A stretch of DNA of 64,000 bases from Prevotella communis (GCF_022024115.1 NZ_CP091792.1:558001-622000); one strand, 5' to 3'; shown: positions 27,867 to 36,605, counted from the stretch's first letter. Notes: a model not told the origin generated them from the sequence alone. A program made the numbers and translations.

Positions 27867-30146
27867 ATGAATATGATTAATATAACGACAATTAGAAAAC
27901 GGATGACTAAAGGCATGCTGCTGATGTTGCTCTTCTTGGCACAGACAGTGATTTCATCCGCTCAAGTGAAACTCTATTTGGAGGACTTTTCTGTATCAAG
28001 AGCTGATATAACAAGTGCTGAAGGCAAGGCTGTTTCACTGATACTTGACAATAATGCAGTTGCCACACAGCTGCAAGTGACTATAGACCTCCCTGAAGGT
28101 CTGGAATATGTTCCTAACTCAGCAAAAAAGACAGACCGTATTAAGAGTGGTGATGCATATGTTGATGCTTCTACCGCTACTGGTAAGCTGGTTATTGTGG
28201 GAACAGACGTGAATGTGGCTGTTGGCAGTGGTGCTGTGATTACTTTCAATGTAAGACCCGACGCCACGCTGAAGGACGGTGATCATCAGATTAAACTGAC
28301 TGAGATCGTTGTTTCTGACGAGAATGCCAATCTGCTCAACAATGTTACTGCATCCACAAGCACAGTGACGATGCTTAGTCTGGGTTCTTGTAAGATGGAG
28401 GCTCCCGCTATGCTGGAGGCAGAATTAAACAAGGAGTATCAGATTGATGTCACCCTGAGCAATGAGGGCGTTGATAATGTTGCTGCTGTTTCAGGTACTG
28501 TTACTGTTCCTGCCGGCTTGGAGATTATCGCAGGCGAAGAGGGTAAGTTCATCCGTTCTGACCGTGCCCAGTCTCCTCTGAGCTTCAAGGTGAAGGAGTT
28601 TGATGGCTATACCAACTTCGTACTGAGTTCTAATAGAAACACTGTGATTACTGGTACGGATGGTGTCCTCTTCTCTTTCAAGGTAAAGGCTGATGCCTCT
28701 CTGGCTGCCGGCGCCGCTATCAAGTTGAGCGACCTCCGTGTTGCTGATACAGATGGTAAGTCTGCTCCGATGTCAGATATCGAGATTAAGGTGGTTATCA
28801 ACAAGCTGAGTGTTGCTAAGTACGAGTTGAGCACTGCTATTGAGAAGGTGAAGGCTATCGAGACAGAGGGTATGGAAGGTGCCGACGCACTGGCTGCCGC
28901 AATCCGTCAAGCTGAGGCTGCTCTTAATGCCACAACTATCGATGATGTTGACGTTGCCAAGGAAGCACTGGCACAGGCTGTATCTGTGTTCAACAAGGCA
29001 AACTTGGCCGATGGCCTCGTAGAGATTGCCCAGAGTCAGGGTAAGGATCTCGACGACTTCACACGTGCTGAACTGGTAGAGGGTGAGGGCTATAACACCT
29101 ATACTGTAAATGGCGATCTGAACATTGCTATCAAGATGATGAATATCGATGTAAAGGGTTGCGACTATGTAGTTATTAAGTTTGCTGAGCCTGTTGCTGC
29201 AGGATGGCATCTCGCATTCTGGTCTAACCAGGATCTGGTTGATGTTCCTGCCGGTGCTACCGAGTTCAAGTATGTGTTTGCCGATGATCCCAAGTGCGGT
29301 GTTTCTGCAGATGGCATTCTGCCACAAATCTGCATGATGACCTTCTTCGGTGGCTTCCAGGCTCCCCTTGTTGCCAAGGTTGAGGGTATCTACAAGCATG
29401 TTGAACCCGTTCATACTTGGAACTTCACAAAGTGGAGCGAGGCTACTGTTGCCAACCTGAAGGCCGATGCAGCTGCTAGTAAGGTTGCCGGTTGGAGCGA
29501 TGTTGAGAAGAAAGCTGATGCCGAAGCTGGTAACGATGCTCCTGCGGCTACTAAGGACAACTGCTTCTGGGCAGTTATTGCCGAGGGTGGCGAGTTGACC
29601 GCTAATGGTGAAGTTATCGAGGAGTTGAAGGGCCTGCAGTTTGGTGCTACCTTCGCAGGCAACCGTTCACTGGCTATCGCTGTGAACTATCCTACAACAA
29701 GTCTTGGAACTTACGCCGGTCCTGCATACCTCTGGCTGGGTGGTAAGAACTTTGAGTGCTTCACTATCCCTGCTGTCAAGGGTGGTACCACCATCAAGAT
29801 GGGTGTTGAGTCACACAAGTTGACTGAAGCTCGTGGCGTACAGCTGTTCGCAGGTGAGACAGAGTTGAAGGATGCCGCTGGCAATGCTGTCGCAGCTCCA
29901 AAGACTTACACCGAGCAGACTTGGGTTGTTCCCGAAGGCAACGCTTTCGACATCGTCGTAAAGAATACAAATGGTTGTCACATCTATTTCATCGATGCTG
30001 AGCAGGATGAACAGACACTGACAAGTATTAATACCGTGAAGAGTAGCATCAATGATGGTGTTATCTATAATCTGAACGGTCAGAAGGTGAGCAAGGCTCT
30101 GAAGGGTCTATTCATCATCAATGGTAAGAAGGTCGTTATTAAGTAA
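27867..30146 (+). CDS. Surface protein with two cohesin-like domains and T9SS tail
   Basis: The product has 759 residues with a signal peptide ending near SSAQ (about residue 33). Two cohesin-like beta-sandwiches follow, at about 33-170 (VTIDLPEGLEYVPN, GSGAVITFNVRPDA) and 172-318 (GTVTVPAGLEII, GVLFSFKVKADASL). A short helical bundle at about 320-390 resembles FIVAR-type repeats. A large beta-rich region of unknown fold (about 395-720) and a T9SS-type tail (IYNLNGQKVS...GLFIINGKKVVIK) complete it. Cohesins bind dockerins, and the gene directly upstream carries a dockerin-like pair, so the two may bind each other on the cell surface. No separate promoter was found and the spacing is 97 bp, so they are probably cotranscribed. 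A strong terminator follows. Confidence 0.82.
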   Translation: MNMINITTIRKRMTKGMLLMLLFLAQTVISSAQVKLYLEDFSVSRADITSAEGKAVSLILDNNAVATQLQVTIDLPEGLEYVPNSAKKTDRIKSGDAYVDASTATGKLVIVGTDVNVAVGSGAVITFNVRPDATLKDGDHQIKLTEIVVSDENANLLNNVTASTSTVTMLSLGSCKMEAPAMLEAELNKEYQIDVTLSNEGVDNVAAVSGTVTVPAGLEIIAGEEGKFIRSDRAQSPLSFKVKEFDGYTNFVLSSNRNTVITGTDGVLFSFKVKADASLAAGAAIKLSDLRVADTDGKSAPMSDIEIKVVINKLSVAKYELSTAIEKVKAIETEGMEGADALAAAIRQAEAALNATTIDDVDVAKEALAQAVSVFNKANLADGLVEIAQSQGKDLDDFTRAELVEGEGYNTYTVNGDLNIAIKMMNIDVKGCDYVVIKFAEPVAAGWHLAFWSNQDLVDVPAGATEFKYVFADDPKCGVSADGILPQICMMTFFGGFQAPLVAKVEGIYKHVEPVHTWNFTKWSEATVANLKADAAASKVAGWSDVEKKADAEAGNDAPAATKDNCFWAVIAEGGELTANGEVIEELKGLQFGATFAGNRSLAIAVNYPTTSLGTYAGPAYLWLGGKNFECFTIPAVKGGTTIKMGVESHKLTEARGVQLFAGETELKDAAGNAVAAPKTYTEQTWVVPEGNAFDIVVKNTNGCHIYFIDAEQDEQTLTSINTVKSSINDGVIYNLNGQKVSKALKGLFIINGKKVVIK

Positions 30147-30170
30147 TAATATCAAGCCTTAACACGATCC

Positions 30171-30208
30171 GCCCCCTGTTGTCGAGTTTACAACGGGGGG
30201 CTTTTTTT
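30171..30208 (+). terminator. Rho-independent terminator
   Basis: GCCCCCTGTTGT (30171-30182) pairs with ACAACGGGGGGC (30190-30201), a 12-bp stem with one G-T pair and a 7-nt loop, followed by seven T (30202-30208). It closes the dockerin/cohesin operon. Confidence 0.93.
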
Positions 30209-30217
30209 GTGGTATTG

Positions 30218-30249
30218 TTTGGATAATCCGGGGAATATTTGTATTTTTG
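30218..30249 (+). promoter_or_regulatory. Bacteroidetes-type promoter of the first GH43 gene
   Basis: TTTG (30218-30221) and TATTTTTG (30242-30249) are 20 bp apart, a full match to the consensus. The start codon at 30267 leaves a leader of only about 10-15 nt. Confidence 0.8.
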
Positions 30250-30266
30250 CAGCATCAAAAAATATC

Positions 30267-31337
30267 ATGATGATGAAAAGACTTTATATCACACTGGTAG
30301 CGCTGACGACAGCAGTGCTCGGCATAATGGCTCAGAATCCGCAAAAGGGCAATTATGGTTATTTGTATTGTCACATGAGCGACAAGGGTCAATGGACGGC
30401 CTTTGCCGTGAGTCGCGACGGCTATCACTATCAGGATATCAAGGGAGGCAATCCCGTGATGGACCCCAAGGAGCATGCCCGTATCGAGGGCGGCCAGCGA
30501 GATGCCTATATCTGCCGCTCATGGAACGGAAAGGGTTACGTCATGGTCACCACCGACATGAACAATGCCATGACCAAGGCACTGAAGAAACAGAACGACT
30601 GGGACAACTACGGCATCGACCTGCTCACCAGTAAGGACCTGATCCACTGGGAGAGCGTGAGCTTCGACTATCGCCAGGGTGTGACCATCTTCTCTAATCC
30701 CGAGGCCGAGAGCGTGTATAAGGACTGGAGCACCATCAACCGTGTGTGGGCACCACAGATTTTCTGGGACCCCGACTACGTATGGGAGAATGGCGACAAG
30801 GGCGGCTATATGATTTATTACTCCATGTGGAACCGTGCCGAGGAGAAATACGACCGTATGTACTACTCGTATGCCGACAAGAGTTTTACAAAGTTAACCC
30901 AGCCCAAACTGCTGTTCGACTGGGGCTATGCTACCATCGATGCCGATATCAATCTGCTCAGTGATGGCAAATATCACATGCTGATTAAGAAAGAAGGCGG
31001 CAAGCCTGGCATCTATACTGCTACCAGCGACCACCTGACCTACGGCTGGGGCGAGCCCATTGAGGACGATTATGTATCTTTTGAGGGTAAGAAGAAATGC
31101 GAGGGCTCCAGTGCCTTCCAGCTGATTGGTGATAAGACATGGCGCGTGGCCTATATCCAGTATAGCGACCGTCCTAAGCACTATCGCATCTGTAAGGCCG
31201 ACGAGAACCTGCGCAATTTCCACGACCCTGTGGATATCGAGGGCGTCACCGCTCCACAGCACGGTTCGTTTATGCGTCTAACCAAGAAGGAATACAAGCG
31301 GCTGCTGAAGTGGTCGAACGGTTCCCTTGCTGAATAA
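30267..31337 (+). CDS. Secreted glycoside hydrolase family 43-like protein
   Basis: The product has 356 residues. The first of three consecutive ATGs (30267, 30270, 30273) is used; the frame is open further upstream, but that would cross the promoter. The signal peptide ends near LGIMAQ. The remainder fits a five-bladed GH43 propeller: Asp in QRDAYICR as candidate base, Asp in ATIDADINLL as pKa modulator, Glu in KKCEGSSAF as candidate acid, and a late HGSFM strand. Such enzymes release arabinose or xylose from plant polysaccharide side chains; the substrate here is unknown. It resembles the N-terminal half of the protein at 37070. Its last 68 bp overlap the convergent malQ gene. Confidence 0.82.
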   Translation: MMMKRLYITLVALTTAVLGIMAQNPQKGNYGYLYCHMSDKGQWTAFAVSRDGYHYQDIKGGNPVMDPKEHARIEGGQRDAYICRSWNGKGYVMVTTDMNNAMTKALKKQNDWDNYGIDLLTSKDLIHWESVSFDYRQGVTIFSNPEAESVYKDWSTINRVWAPQIFWDPDYVWENGDKGGYMIYYSMWNRAEEKYDRMYYSYADKSFTKLTQPKLLFDWGYATIDADINLLSDGKYHMLIKKEGGKPGIYTATSDHLTYGWGEPIEDDYVSFEGKKKCEGSSAFQLIGDKTWRVAYIQYSDRPKHYRICKADENLRNFHDPVDIEGVTAPQHGSFMRLTKKEYKRLLKWSNGSLAE

Positions 31338-33738
31338 GCAGCATCACCTCGTGATTAAAGTCATCGGCATTGAGCAGTTGTTCAATGTTCAGGTGCATGC
31401 GGTAGCGCCAGTAGTGACGCGGATTGGCAGGGATATTGATACGCTCGGCATTCTGGTCGGGCAGACGCAGCTTCTCATCAATAGCAATCCAGTCCTGAAA
31501 CGACATCAGACAGAGCATTGAGGGCGATAGCAGATGGCGTGATAGAACTTCCTTTGCCAGTTTGCCGGGCAGGGGATGCGGTGCCTCACCATCCATGTGG
31601 AGCACGGTCTCGTAGTATTCCTGGGCACGCTCCTCATCCTCGTCCCACCATTGGCGCAGCGTGGGCATGTCGTGCGTAGAGAAGGTACATACCGAACGGT
31701 AGGGGTTGCGCTGCAGATGACCGAAGCGCACACCATACTCCTTGGGCATGGTCTGAATCTCGAGCGAAAGGATACGCAGGTCGTTCATCACCCATGCCAC
31801 GCATTCGGGCACCATTCCCAGGTCCTCTGCACATACCAGCATACGGGTGGCCTCCGTCAATCGGGGCAGTTTCTTCATGGCCTCGTTATACCAGAACTGG
31901 TTGTTGCGACGATAGAAATAGTCGTCATATAACCGACAGAAATGCCATTGCTCACCTTCGGAGAGTTGCTTGAATGCCTCCAGTTTGGTGGCGTTGATAC
32001 GTGGGTGCCACATATTCTTGCGATAATGATCCTCCAGAAATAGATCTTCCACAAAGGGCAAGCCATAGGCTTCCACCTCTTCACGTGACATTGGCAGTGC
32101 CGGCTGGAACTGTCCGTAGAGGCCGCTCTTCTCGGGCACGGGAATCTCCCAGATGCGGAAGAAGCCCAGAACATGGTCTATACGGTAGGCATCGAAATAC
32201 TCAGCCATCTTGCGGAAGCGGCGTACCCACCATGAACAGCCGTCCTTGAACATCTCCTCCCAGTTGTAGGTGGGGAATCCCCAGTTCTGTCCGTCCTCAC
32301 AGAAAGCATCGGGTGGGGCACCCGCCTGTCCGTTGAGGTTGAAATAGCGCGGTTCTACCCATGCCTCCACACCGTCGCGACTGATACCGATGGGGATGTC
32401 GCCCTTCAGAATTACGCGTTGTTTACGGGCGTGGACATGCACGTCGTGCATCTGTTTGTCCAGATGATACTGCACGAAATACCAGAAGTCGAGCACTTTT
32501 TGCTCGGGCTTTGGCAGTTTCTCGGGCCAGGTGGAGAAGACCGCCGTGCCAAATTTATCCCTGTAGTAGCAGAAGCGGGCATAGGGCTCCAGCCACTCAC
32601 GGTTGGCCTCGAAGAACTGCTTATAACTGGCGCGGCGCTTCAGTCCCGCACGCTCCTGTTCGAAGATAATCTGCAGATAGGCCATCTTTGCCTCGCTCAT
32701 GCGCTCATAGTCTATCTGAGGCAGGGCGTTGAGCTCCTGTCGTATCTCCTCATATTTCCTGTTGAGTGCCTCGTCTTTTATCTTGGGCAACTGTCGCAGG
32801 TCCATATACTGCGGATGCAGGGCATAGATACTGATGGCATTATAGGGATAGGAGTCCTGCCAGGTGCGCGACATCACGGTATCGTTGATAGGCAGAATCT
32901 GCAGGATGCTCTGATGCGTCTTGGCACACCAGTCCACCATCATCTTCAAGTCACCGAAGTCGCCCACGCCGAAGCTGCCCTCACTGCGCAGGGAGAAGAC
33001 GGGAATCACGGTGCCGGCACCCTTCCACATCGGGATAGAGAACCAGGCCTGCGGCAGTTCATACACCATCACCTGTCCCTGTACCAGTTCCGGCTTCTCT
33101 AGGATACGGTTCTCACAGTTCTCCCAGATCACGGTCAGTGCCTGCTTGCGGTCCAGTGGCAGTATCACGAACTTATATTCCGTGCGTTGCGGCAGTCGGT
33201 CGGCATCCAGACTAGCCACCCACTCATGACATTCATGTTCGGCCATGGGCATGGCCTTGGCGCAGTTCCAGCAACCCAGGTAATCCGCAGAGCCCACCAG
33301 GGCCAGACGCTCGCCGTTGCGCAACTGTGGCGCACGTACTTTCAGACGGATGGTGTGGTCGTATTCTGTCTTCGTGCTCAACTGGCGTTTGCGTGCCATC
33401 ACACAGTCCGTGAAGGCCGAAGAATACATATAACTGTCCTCTGGCATGTCCAGCCAGTGGTCGTTCACGGTATAGTATGCCCCCTTCACAGCAGCTAGTT
33501 CCAGTCGGTGCGGCTCTGTCAGCCACTCATGGCGCATCTCTTTCTCGCCGCGCATCACACTATAATAGTAGTCCATATAGGTACCACTATCTTTCAGGCA
33601 GTTCATCTCTATCTGCCAGTGCAGTCCGTCGAGGCTTTGCATGGCATGCCTGTCCACTTGTCCGTTATCTTCCAGAAAATTCAGTGCAACATGCTCACCG
33701 AATCCCGTGCGGTATTCCAGGTTAAACTGTAGTCTCAT
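31270..33738 (-). CDS. malQ: 4-alpha-glucanotransferase (amylomaltase) with N-terminal starch-binding domains
   Basis: The product has 822 residues. The N-terminal ~260 residues look like two CBM20-type starch-binding modules (LNFLEDNGQVDRHAM and VGSADYLGCWNCAKAMPM). The rest is a GH77 domain: FGVGDFGDL, YPYNAISIYALHP, the nucleophile segment YRIDHVLGFF, the acid/base segment CAEDLGMVP, and STHDMPTLRQWW. It transfers alpha-1,4-glucan chains in maltodextrin and glycogen metabolism in the cytoplasm, and no signal peptide is present. CBM20-GH77 fusions of this length are typical of Bacteroidetes and plant DPE2-type enzymes. Its 3' end overlaps the convergent GH43 gene by 68 bp, which is unusual. 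It lies 95 bp downstream of a glycosyltransferase gene, with a repeat between. Confidence 0.95.
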   Translation of the reverse strand: MRLQFNLEYRTGFGEHVALNFLEDNGQVDRHAMQSLDGLHWQIEMNCLKDSGTYMDYYYSVMRGEKEMRHEWLTEPHRLELAAVKGAYYTVNDHWLDMPEDSYMYSSAFTDCVMARKRQLSTKTEYDHTIRLKVRAPQLRNGERLALVGSADYLGCWNCAKAMPMAEHECHEWVASLDADRLPQRTEYKFVILPLDRKQALTVIWENCENRILEKPELVQGQVMVYELPQAWFSIPMWKGAGTVIPVFSLRSEGSFGVGDFGDLKMMVDWCAKTHQSILQILPINDTVMSRTWQDSYPYNAISIYALHPQYMDLRQLPKIKDEALNRKYEEIRQELNALPQIDYERMSEAKMAYLQIIFEQERAGLKRRASYKQFFEANREWLEPYARFCYYRDKFGTAVFSTWPEKLPKPEQKVLDFWYFVQYHLDKQMHDVHVHARKQRVILKGDIPIGISRDGVEAWVEPRYFNLNGQAGAPPDAFCEDGQNWGFPTYNWEEMFKDGCSWWVRRFRKMAEYFDAYRIDHVLGFFRIWEIPVPEKSGLYGQFQPALPMSREEVEAYGLPFVEDLFLEDHYRKNMWHPRINATKLEAFKQLSEGEQWHFCRLYDDYFYRRNNQFWYNEAMKKLPRLTEATRMLVCAEDLGMVPECVAWVMNDLRILSLEIQTMPKEYGVRFGHLQRNPYRSVCTFSTHDMPTLRQWWDEDEERAQEYYETVLHMDGEAPHPLPGKLAKEVLSRHLLSPSMLCLMSFQDWIAIDEKLRLPDQNAERINIPANPRHYWRYRMHLNIEQLLNADDFNHEVMLLIQQGNRSTTSAAACIPSWLDA

Positions 33739-33760
33739 ATATATATATTATCTATCGTCT

Positions 33761-33811
33761 TCGCTCGGCGCTTGCGACGCTTTTACAAAGGTCGCAGACC
33801 GACTAAAAGAA
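33761..33811 (+). repeat. Dispersed intergenic hairpin element, copy 1
   Basis: The element starts TCGCTCGGC and contains a hairpin at 33780-33809 with outer stem CTTTTA/TAAAAG and inner stem GGTC-gca-GACC. A second copy at 36606-36653 keeps the outer stem and the spacers, but has a changed inner stem GGC-ctta-GCC. A run of 'ACTCCTTTA' repeats follows on the right. Confidence 0.7.
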
Positions 33812-33833
33812 CTCCTTTAACTCCTTTAACTCC

Positions 33834-34610
33834 TTAACTCCTAAATAAGAACCAGATATGCATCGCCACCGTCGTCAGCAATCCGTAATGGCGTCGCATC
33901 ACGTCGAAGCGTTCCTTCAGCGAGGCACGGTGATTCTTGGTTGTTGCTCCCTCCTCGGTATAGTTGGCCACCACCATATTTATATTATATAGAGGTAAGC
34001 CCATGCGTTCCGACTCGCGCATCACGCGGATACACCAGTCCACATCGGCCGAAAAACGGTAACGCGTGTCGTACGTCAGGTTCTTCGCGATATCCAGTCG
34101 GGCATAGAATGCCTGATGACATACCAGCATGCCCTGACGGAATGAGCGCCATGTCAGTTTTGCCGGCGGTTGCAGACGGCGGGGATGCAGGAATCGTCCC
34201 TCGTTATCCACGATGTCCGTATTGCCATAGAGCACACCCGGCAGTGCTTCCGAGGGATACTCCGTCAGTTTGCAGCGGTGCACTATCTGTTCCAGTGTAT
34301 CATTCTGTGGAAAGAAATCGCCGGCATTCAGATAGACCACGTAGTCGCCATAGGCCTGTGTCAGTCCTTTGTTCATGGCGTCATAGATACCGTGGTCGGG
34401 CTCCGACTTGATAATCACCTTATGTCCGCTGTCCGAGGCATCCGACTGTTGTTTGTAGGCTTCAGCCATAGCCAGCGTGCCATCCTTTGAGGCACCGTCG
34501 ATAATCAAGTGTTCCACGCCTTCGTAGGTCTGGTGCAGCACACTCTGCAGCGTACGTTCCAACACCTGTTCTGCGTTATAGGTTATCGTGATGACTGTAA
34601 ATCGAATCAT
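33834..34610 (-). CDS. Family 2 glycosyltransferase
   Basis: The product has 258 residues with a GT-A fold: VITITYNAEQVLERTLQSVL at the N-terminus, LIIDGASKDGT, SEPDHGIYDAMNKGL, and YLNAGDFF in place of the usual DxD region. It resembles WcaA/WcaE-type transferases that add sugars to lipopolysaccharide or capsule. There is no membrane segment except a hydrophobic C-terminal end (VAMHIWFLF). Its start overlaps the stop of the upstream GT4 gene by 4 bp (34607-34610), so the pair is coupled and probably acts on the same glycan. Donor and acceptor are unknown. Confidence 0.9.
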   Translation of the reverse strand: MIRFTVITITYNAEQVLERTLQSVLHQTYEGVEHLIIDGASKDGTLAMAEAYKQQSDASDSGHKVIIKSEPDHGIYDAMNKGLTQAYGDYVVYLNAGDFFPQNDTLEQIVHRCKLTEYPSEALPGVLYGNTDIVDNEGRFLHPRRLQPPAKLTWRSFRQGMLVCHQAFYARLDIAKNLTYDTRYRFSADVDWCIRVMRESERMGLPLYNINMVVANYTEEGATTKNHRASLKERFDVMRRHYGLLTTVAMHIWFLFRS

Positions 34611-35881
34611 AACATGAAGTGTTTTTGTGCCAAAGCCTGCTGATAGACCTCGGTATATTGCATGGCCACCTGCTGCCCTGTGTAGTGGTGGCGCACCTTG
34701 GCGATGGCGGCATCAGACAGTGCCTGATAGTCGGCCTGATGCAGTATCCAGTTGATGCCACGGGCTAAGTCGGTAGCCGACTTATACTCGGCTACATAAC
34801 CATTCTTCTGATGGTCAATCTCCTCGGGGATGCCGCCTACACGGAAACCGATGCAGGGCACGCCGCAGGCCATCGCCTCCATAATCGTGTTGGGCAGGTT
34901 CTCGCTGAGCGACGGCAATACGAATACGTCGGCAGCCCTATAGATTGTCGCCATGCGCTGCGGGTCCGACACGTAGCCTAAGGGGTAGGCAGCGAAGGGC
35001 AACTGGTCGGCTACCTCCTCGGCATGGCCGCCCAGGATCACTACCCCCGTCTGTTCCTTCATCTCCGGATGCTGCGCGGCCAACTGCCTGCAGGCTTCTA
35101 TCAGGTACGACATCCCTTTATTAGGATTCGTCACGCGCTGACATACAAAGAGAATCAGTCGCTTGTCGGCAGGCAACTGTTCATCCATGCGGGCTTTTGC
35201 CTTGTCGCCAGGACAGAATATACGGGTTTCTATGGGGTTGGGAATACTGGTGATGGTCTGCCCTTGCAGCAGACCACTACTTTTGGCTTCCTGTTCCAAC
35301 CATTTGCTGCAGGCAACAAAGGAGATATTCCCCTCACTGAGCATCTGACGCTTGCGGCGCCATACCTTTGCCGCGAGGTCGTTGTCAGAACCGCTGCCAG
35401 GCAGATATTTGCAATGACAGCATGACTGGCGGAAAGCGGTGCAGCCTAATGTTAGATGACAGATACCCGTTGCGGGCCAGATGTCGTGCATGGTCCATAC
35501 CACGGGTTTGCCCGAACGCAGAATCCTGCGGATGCCCTTCAGCGACAACATGCCCTGATTGATCCAATGCAGGTGAATGATGTCGGCTTCCTTAAACTCA
35601 CGTAGTTTCGTGATGTCCGTACCACTATTAGCGATATCCAGTTCAAAGAGGTGGTCGCGCTTGAAGTGTAGGTGAAGGAAAATCACCAGTCGTTCCCACA
35701 GGAAATGCCATTTCTTGCCAATTGTTCCTTCCAGGCCTGCCACGCAGATATCACCTGTTTGCTTGTCGCGTACCAGCATCTTGGCCTTTACGCCATGGTT
35801 GTTCAGCGCATCCATCAGACGGTTGGCTGCAACGGCTGCGCCACCCGTCTGTTCGCTTGTATTTACTATCAATACTTTCAT
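34607..35881 (-). CDS. Family 4 glycosyltransferase
   Basis: The start is set at the ATG ending at 35881 (MKVLIVNTSEQTGGAA), because this is the canonical GT4 beginning and a full promoter lies just upstream; the longer frame would run across it. The product has 424 residues. Landmarks are a glycine-rich GGAAVAANRL N-terminal loop, HLHWINQGML, WTMHDIWPATG, FVACSKWLEQE, NPIETRIF, and the C-terminal nucleotide-sugar site LPSLSENLPNTIMEAMACG with the E-x7-E motif. A cysteine/histidine-rich stretch (CHLTLGCTAFRQSCCHCKY) is common in this subfamily. It probably builds a cell-surface glycan with the downstream GT2. The predicted transcript starts about 2 nt before the ATG, so it may be leaderless. 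Confidence 0.92.
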   Translation of the reverse strand: MKVLIVNTSEQTGGAAVAANRLMDALNNHGVKAKMLVRDKQTGDICVAGLEGTIGKKWHFLWERLVIFLHLHFKRDHLFELDIANSGTDITKLREFKEADIIHLHWINQGMLSLKGIRRILRSGKPVVWTMHDIWPATGICHLTLGCTAFRQSCCHCKYLPGSGSDNDLAAKVWRRKRQMLSEGNISFVACSKWLEQEAKSSGLLQGQTITSIPNPIETRIFCPGDKAKARMDEQLPADKRLILFVCQRVTNPNKGMSYLIEACRQLAAQHPEMKEQTGVVILGGHAEEVADQLPFAAYPLGYVSDPQRMATIYRAADVFVLPSLSENLPNTIMEAMACGVPCIGFRVGGIPEEIDHQKNGYVAEYKSATDLARGINWILHQADYQALSDAAIAKVRHHYTGQQVAMQYTEVYQQALAQKHFML

Positions 35882-35889
35882 TGCACGGA

Positions 35890-35920
35890 CAAAGGTACGA
35901 ATAAACGAGTGAAATGCAAA
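35890..35920 (-). promoter_or_regulatory. Bacteroidetes-type promoter of the glycosyltransferase operon
   Basis: On the minus strand TTTG (35917-35920) and TACCTTTG (35890-35897) are 19 bp apart. With initiation about 7 nt after the -7 element the transcript would begin almost at the ATG (35879-35881). Confidence 0.8.
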
Positions 35921-36009
35921 AGAAAAGTCTATTTTTCTTTTCATTTCCGAGTGAAAGTACCTTCAACGATGTTAAAGGTACGAATAAACGAGTGAAATGC
36001 AAAAGAAAA
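35891..36009. repeat. Direct duplication of a 36-bp promoter segment
   Basis: The 36 bp at 35891-35926 (beginning AAAGGTACGAATAAACGAGT) recur at 35974-36009, 83 bp away. Each copy holds a minus-strand promoter pair, so transcription toward the glycosyltransferases may start at two places. The first copy forms the gene-proximal promoter. Confidence 0.8.
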
Positions 36010-36094
36010 AAGGGAATTTTGCTATGTTTGCGCACACAAAGCGTTGATTTAGGTCAAGAACAATGGGTTTTTATACACTTATTCTGCAAAAAGT

Positions 36095-36126
36095 ATTGCG
36101 TAGTTCGGAAAATCGTCGTACCTTTG
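36095..36126 (+). promoter_or_regulatory. Promoter for the intergenic ncRNA candidate
   Basis: ATTG (36095-36098) and TACCTTTG (36119-36126) are 20 bp apart. No gene follows for 940 bp, but a strong terminator lies 207 bp downstream. Confidence 0.65.
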
Positions 36127-36132
36127 CATCGT

Positions 36133-36371
36133 CAAAAGGTTAATAGATTGTTTTAGGTTAGTAGTAATATTTATAGTTTTAGGTTTTTAGTTATTGGTAA
36201 AAAAGAAAGTTTTCAACTGTAGGATAACAGGTGGTCGCTGTGAAGCTCCCATTTAAACTTTCAAATTTTTAGTCCTTGTGGACTGAAAATTTCTTTTTAG
36301 AAAAAGGATTTTTAGTTAAACATAGGCTTGTTCCGCTGTTGCTCGAGAGAGTTGCAGCGGACTTTTTTTTT
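36133..36371 (+). ncRNA. Candidate structured non-coding RNA, about 240 nt
   Basis: This unit has its own promoter at 36095-36126 and ends in a rho-independent terminator, with no convincing ORF. It holds a strong internal hairpin: AAATTTTTAGTCC (36263-36275) pairs with GGACTGAAAATTT (36280-36292) around a TTGT loop, followed by a small CTTTT/AAAAG hairpin. I do not recognise the family; it does not show tmRNA, RNase P or SRP landmarks. A 6S-like or regulatory RNA is possible. The AT-rich region after it (36372-37012) carries repeats and no gene. Confidence 0.55.
36333..36371 (+). terminator. Rho-independent terminator of the ncRNA candidate
   Basis: CCGCTG (36333-36338) pairs with CAGCGG (36355-36360). 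Inside is a symmetric TTG/TTG internal loop and a CTC-GAGA-GAG tip with a GNRA tetraloop. Nine T follow (36363-36371). Confidence 0.88.
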
Positions 36372-36440
36372 GTCACCAGCAGTTATTTGTCTGAAGACAA
36401 AAACATATAATCCTTGGACAAGCCAAGTATTGTATTGGGT

Positions 36441-36503
36441 GGTCGCCTTCGGCTCAAAATTTAAAGAAAATCTATAATAAAAATTATAAGGACCTAAAGG
36501 TCC
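36441..36503 (+). repeat. Composite REP-like unit, forward copy
   Basis: The first part (36441-36462) begins GGTCGCCTTCGG and ends CTCAAAATTT. After 17 bp the second part (36480-36503) has AAAATTATAA followed by the palindrome GGACCTAAAGGTCC. The same two parts occur in reverse at 36870-36930. The first part alone recurs exactly, over 22 nt, at 45153-45174 on the other strand. Confidence 0.7.
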
Positions 36504-36605
36504 CGAAATTAAGGGAGTGCGCTGACGCGCAGAAATCTAACAAATCTATTCAAAATCTATCAAATCTTTTTTTCTTGAACATATAATTATCATGTAATTG
36601 GAACA

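Noticed and set aside
30207..30266. Upstream extension of the first GH43 gene
   Set aside because: The frame is open from 30207 but would begin in the terminator's tail and cover a consensus promoter; the signal peptide begins at the ATGs from 30267.
36133..36371. Identification as tmRNA, RNase P RNA, SRP RNA or 6S RNA
   Set aside because: No landmark of the first three classes was seen; a 6S-like fold could not be tested without folding software, so no family was assigned.
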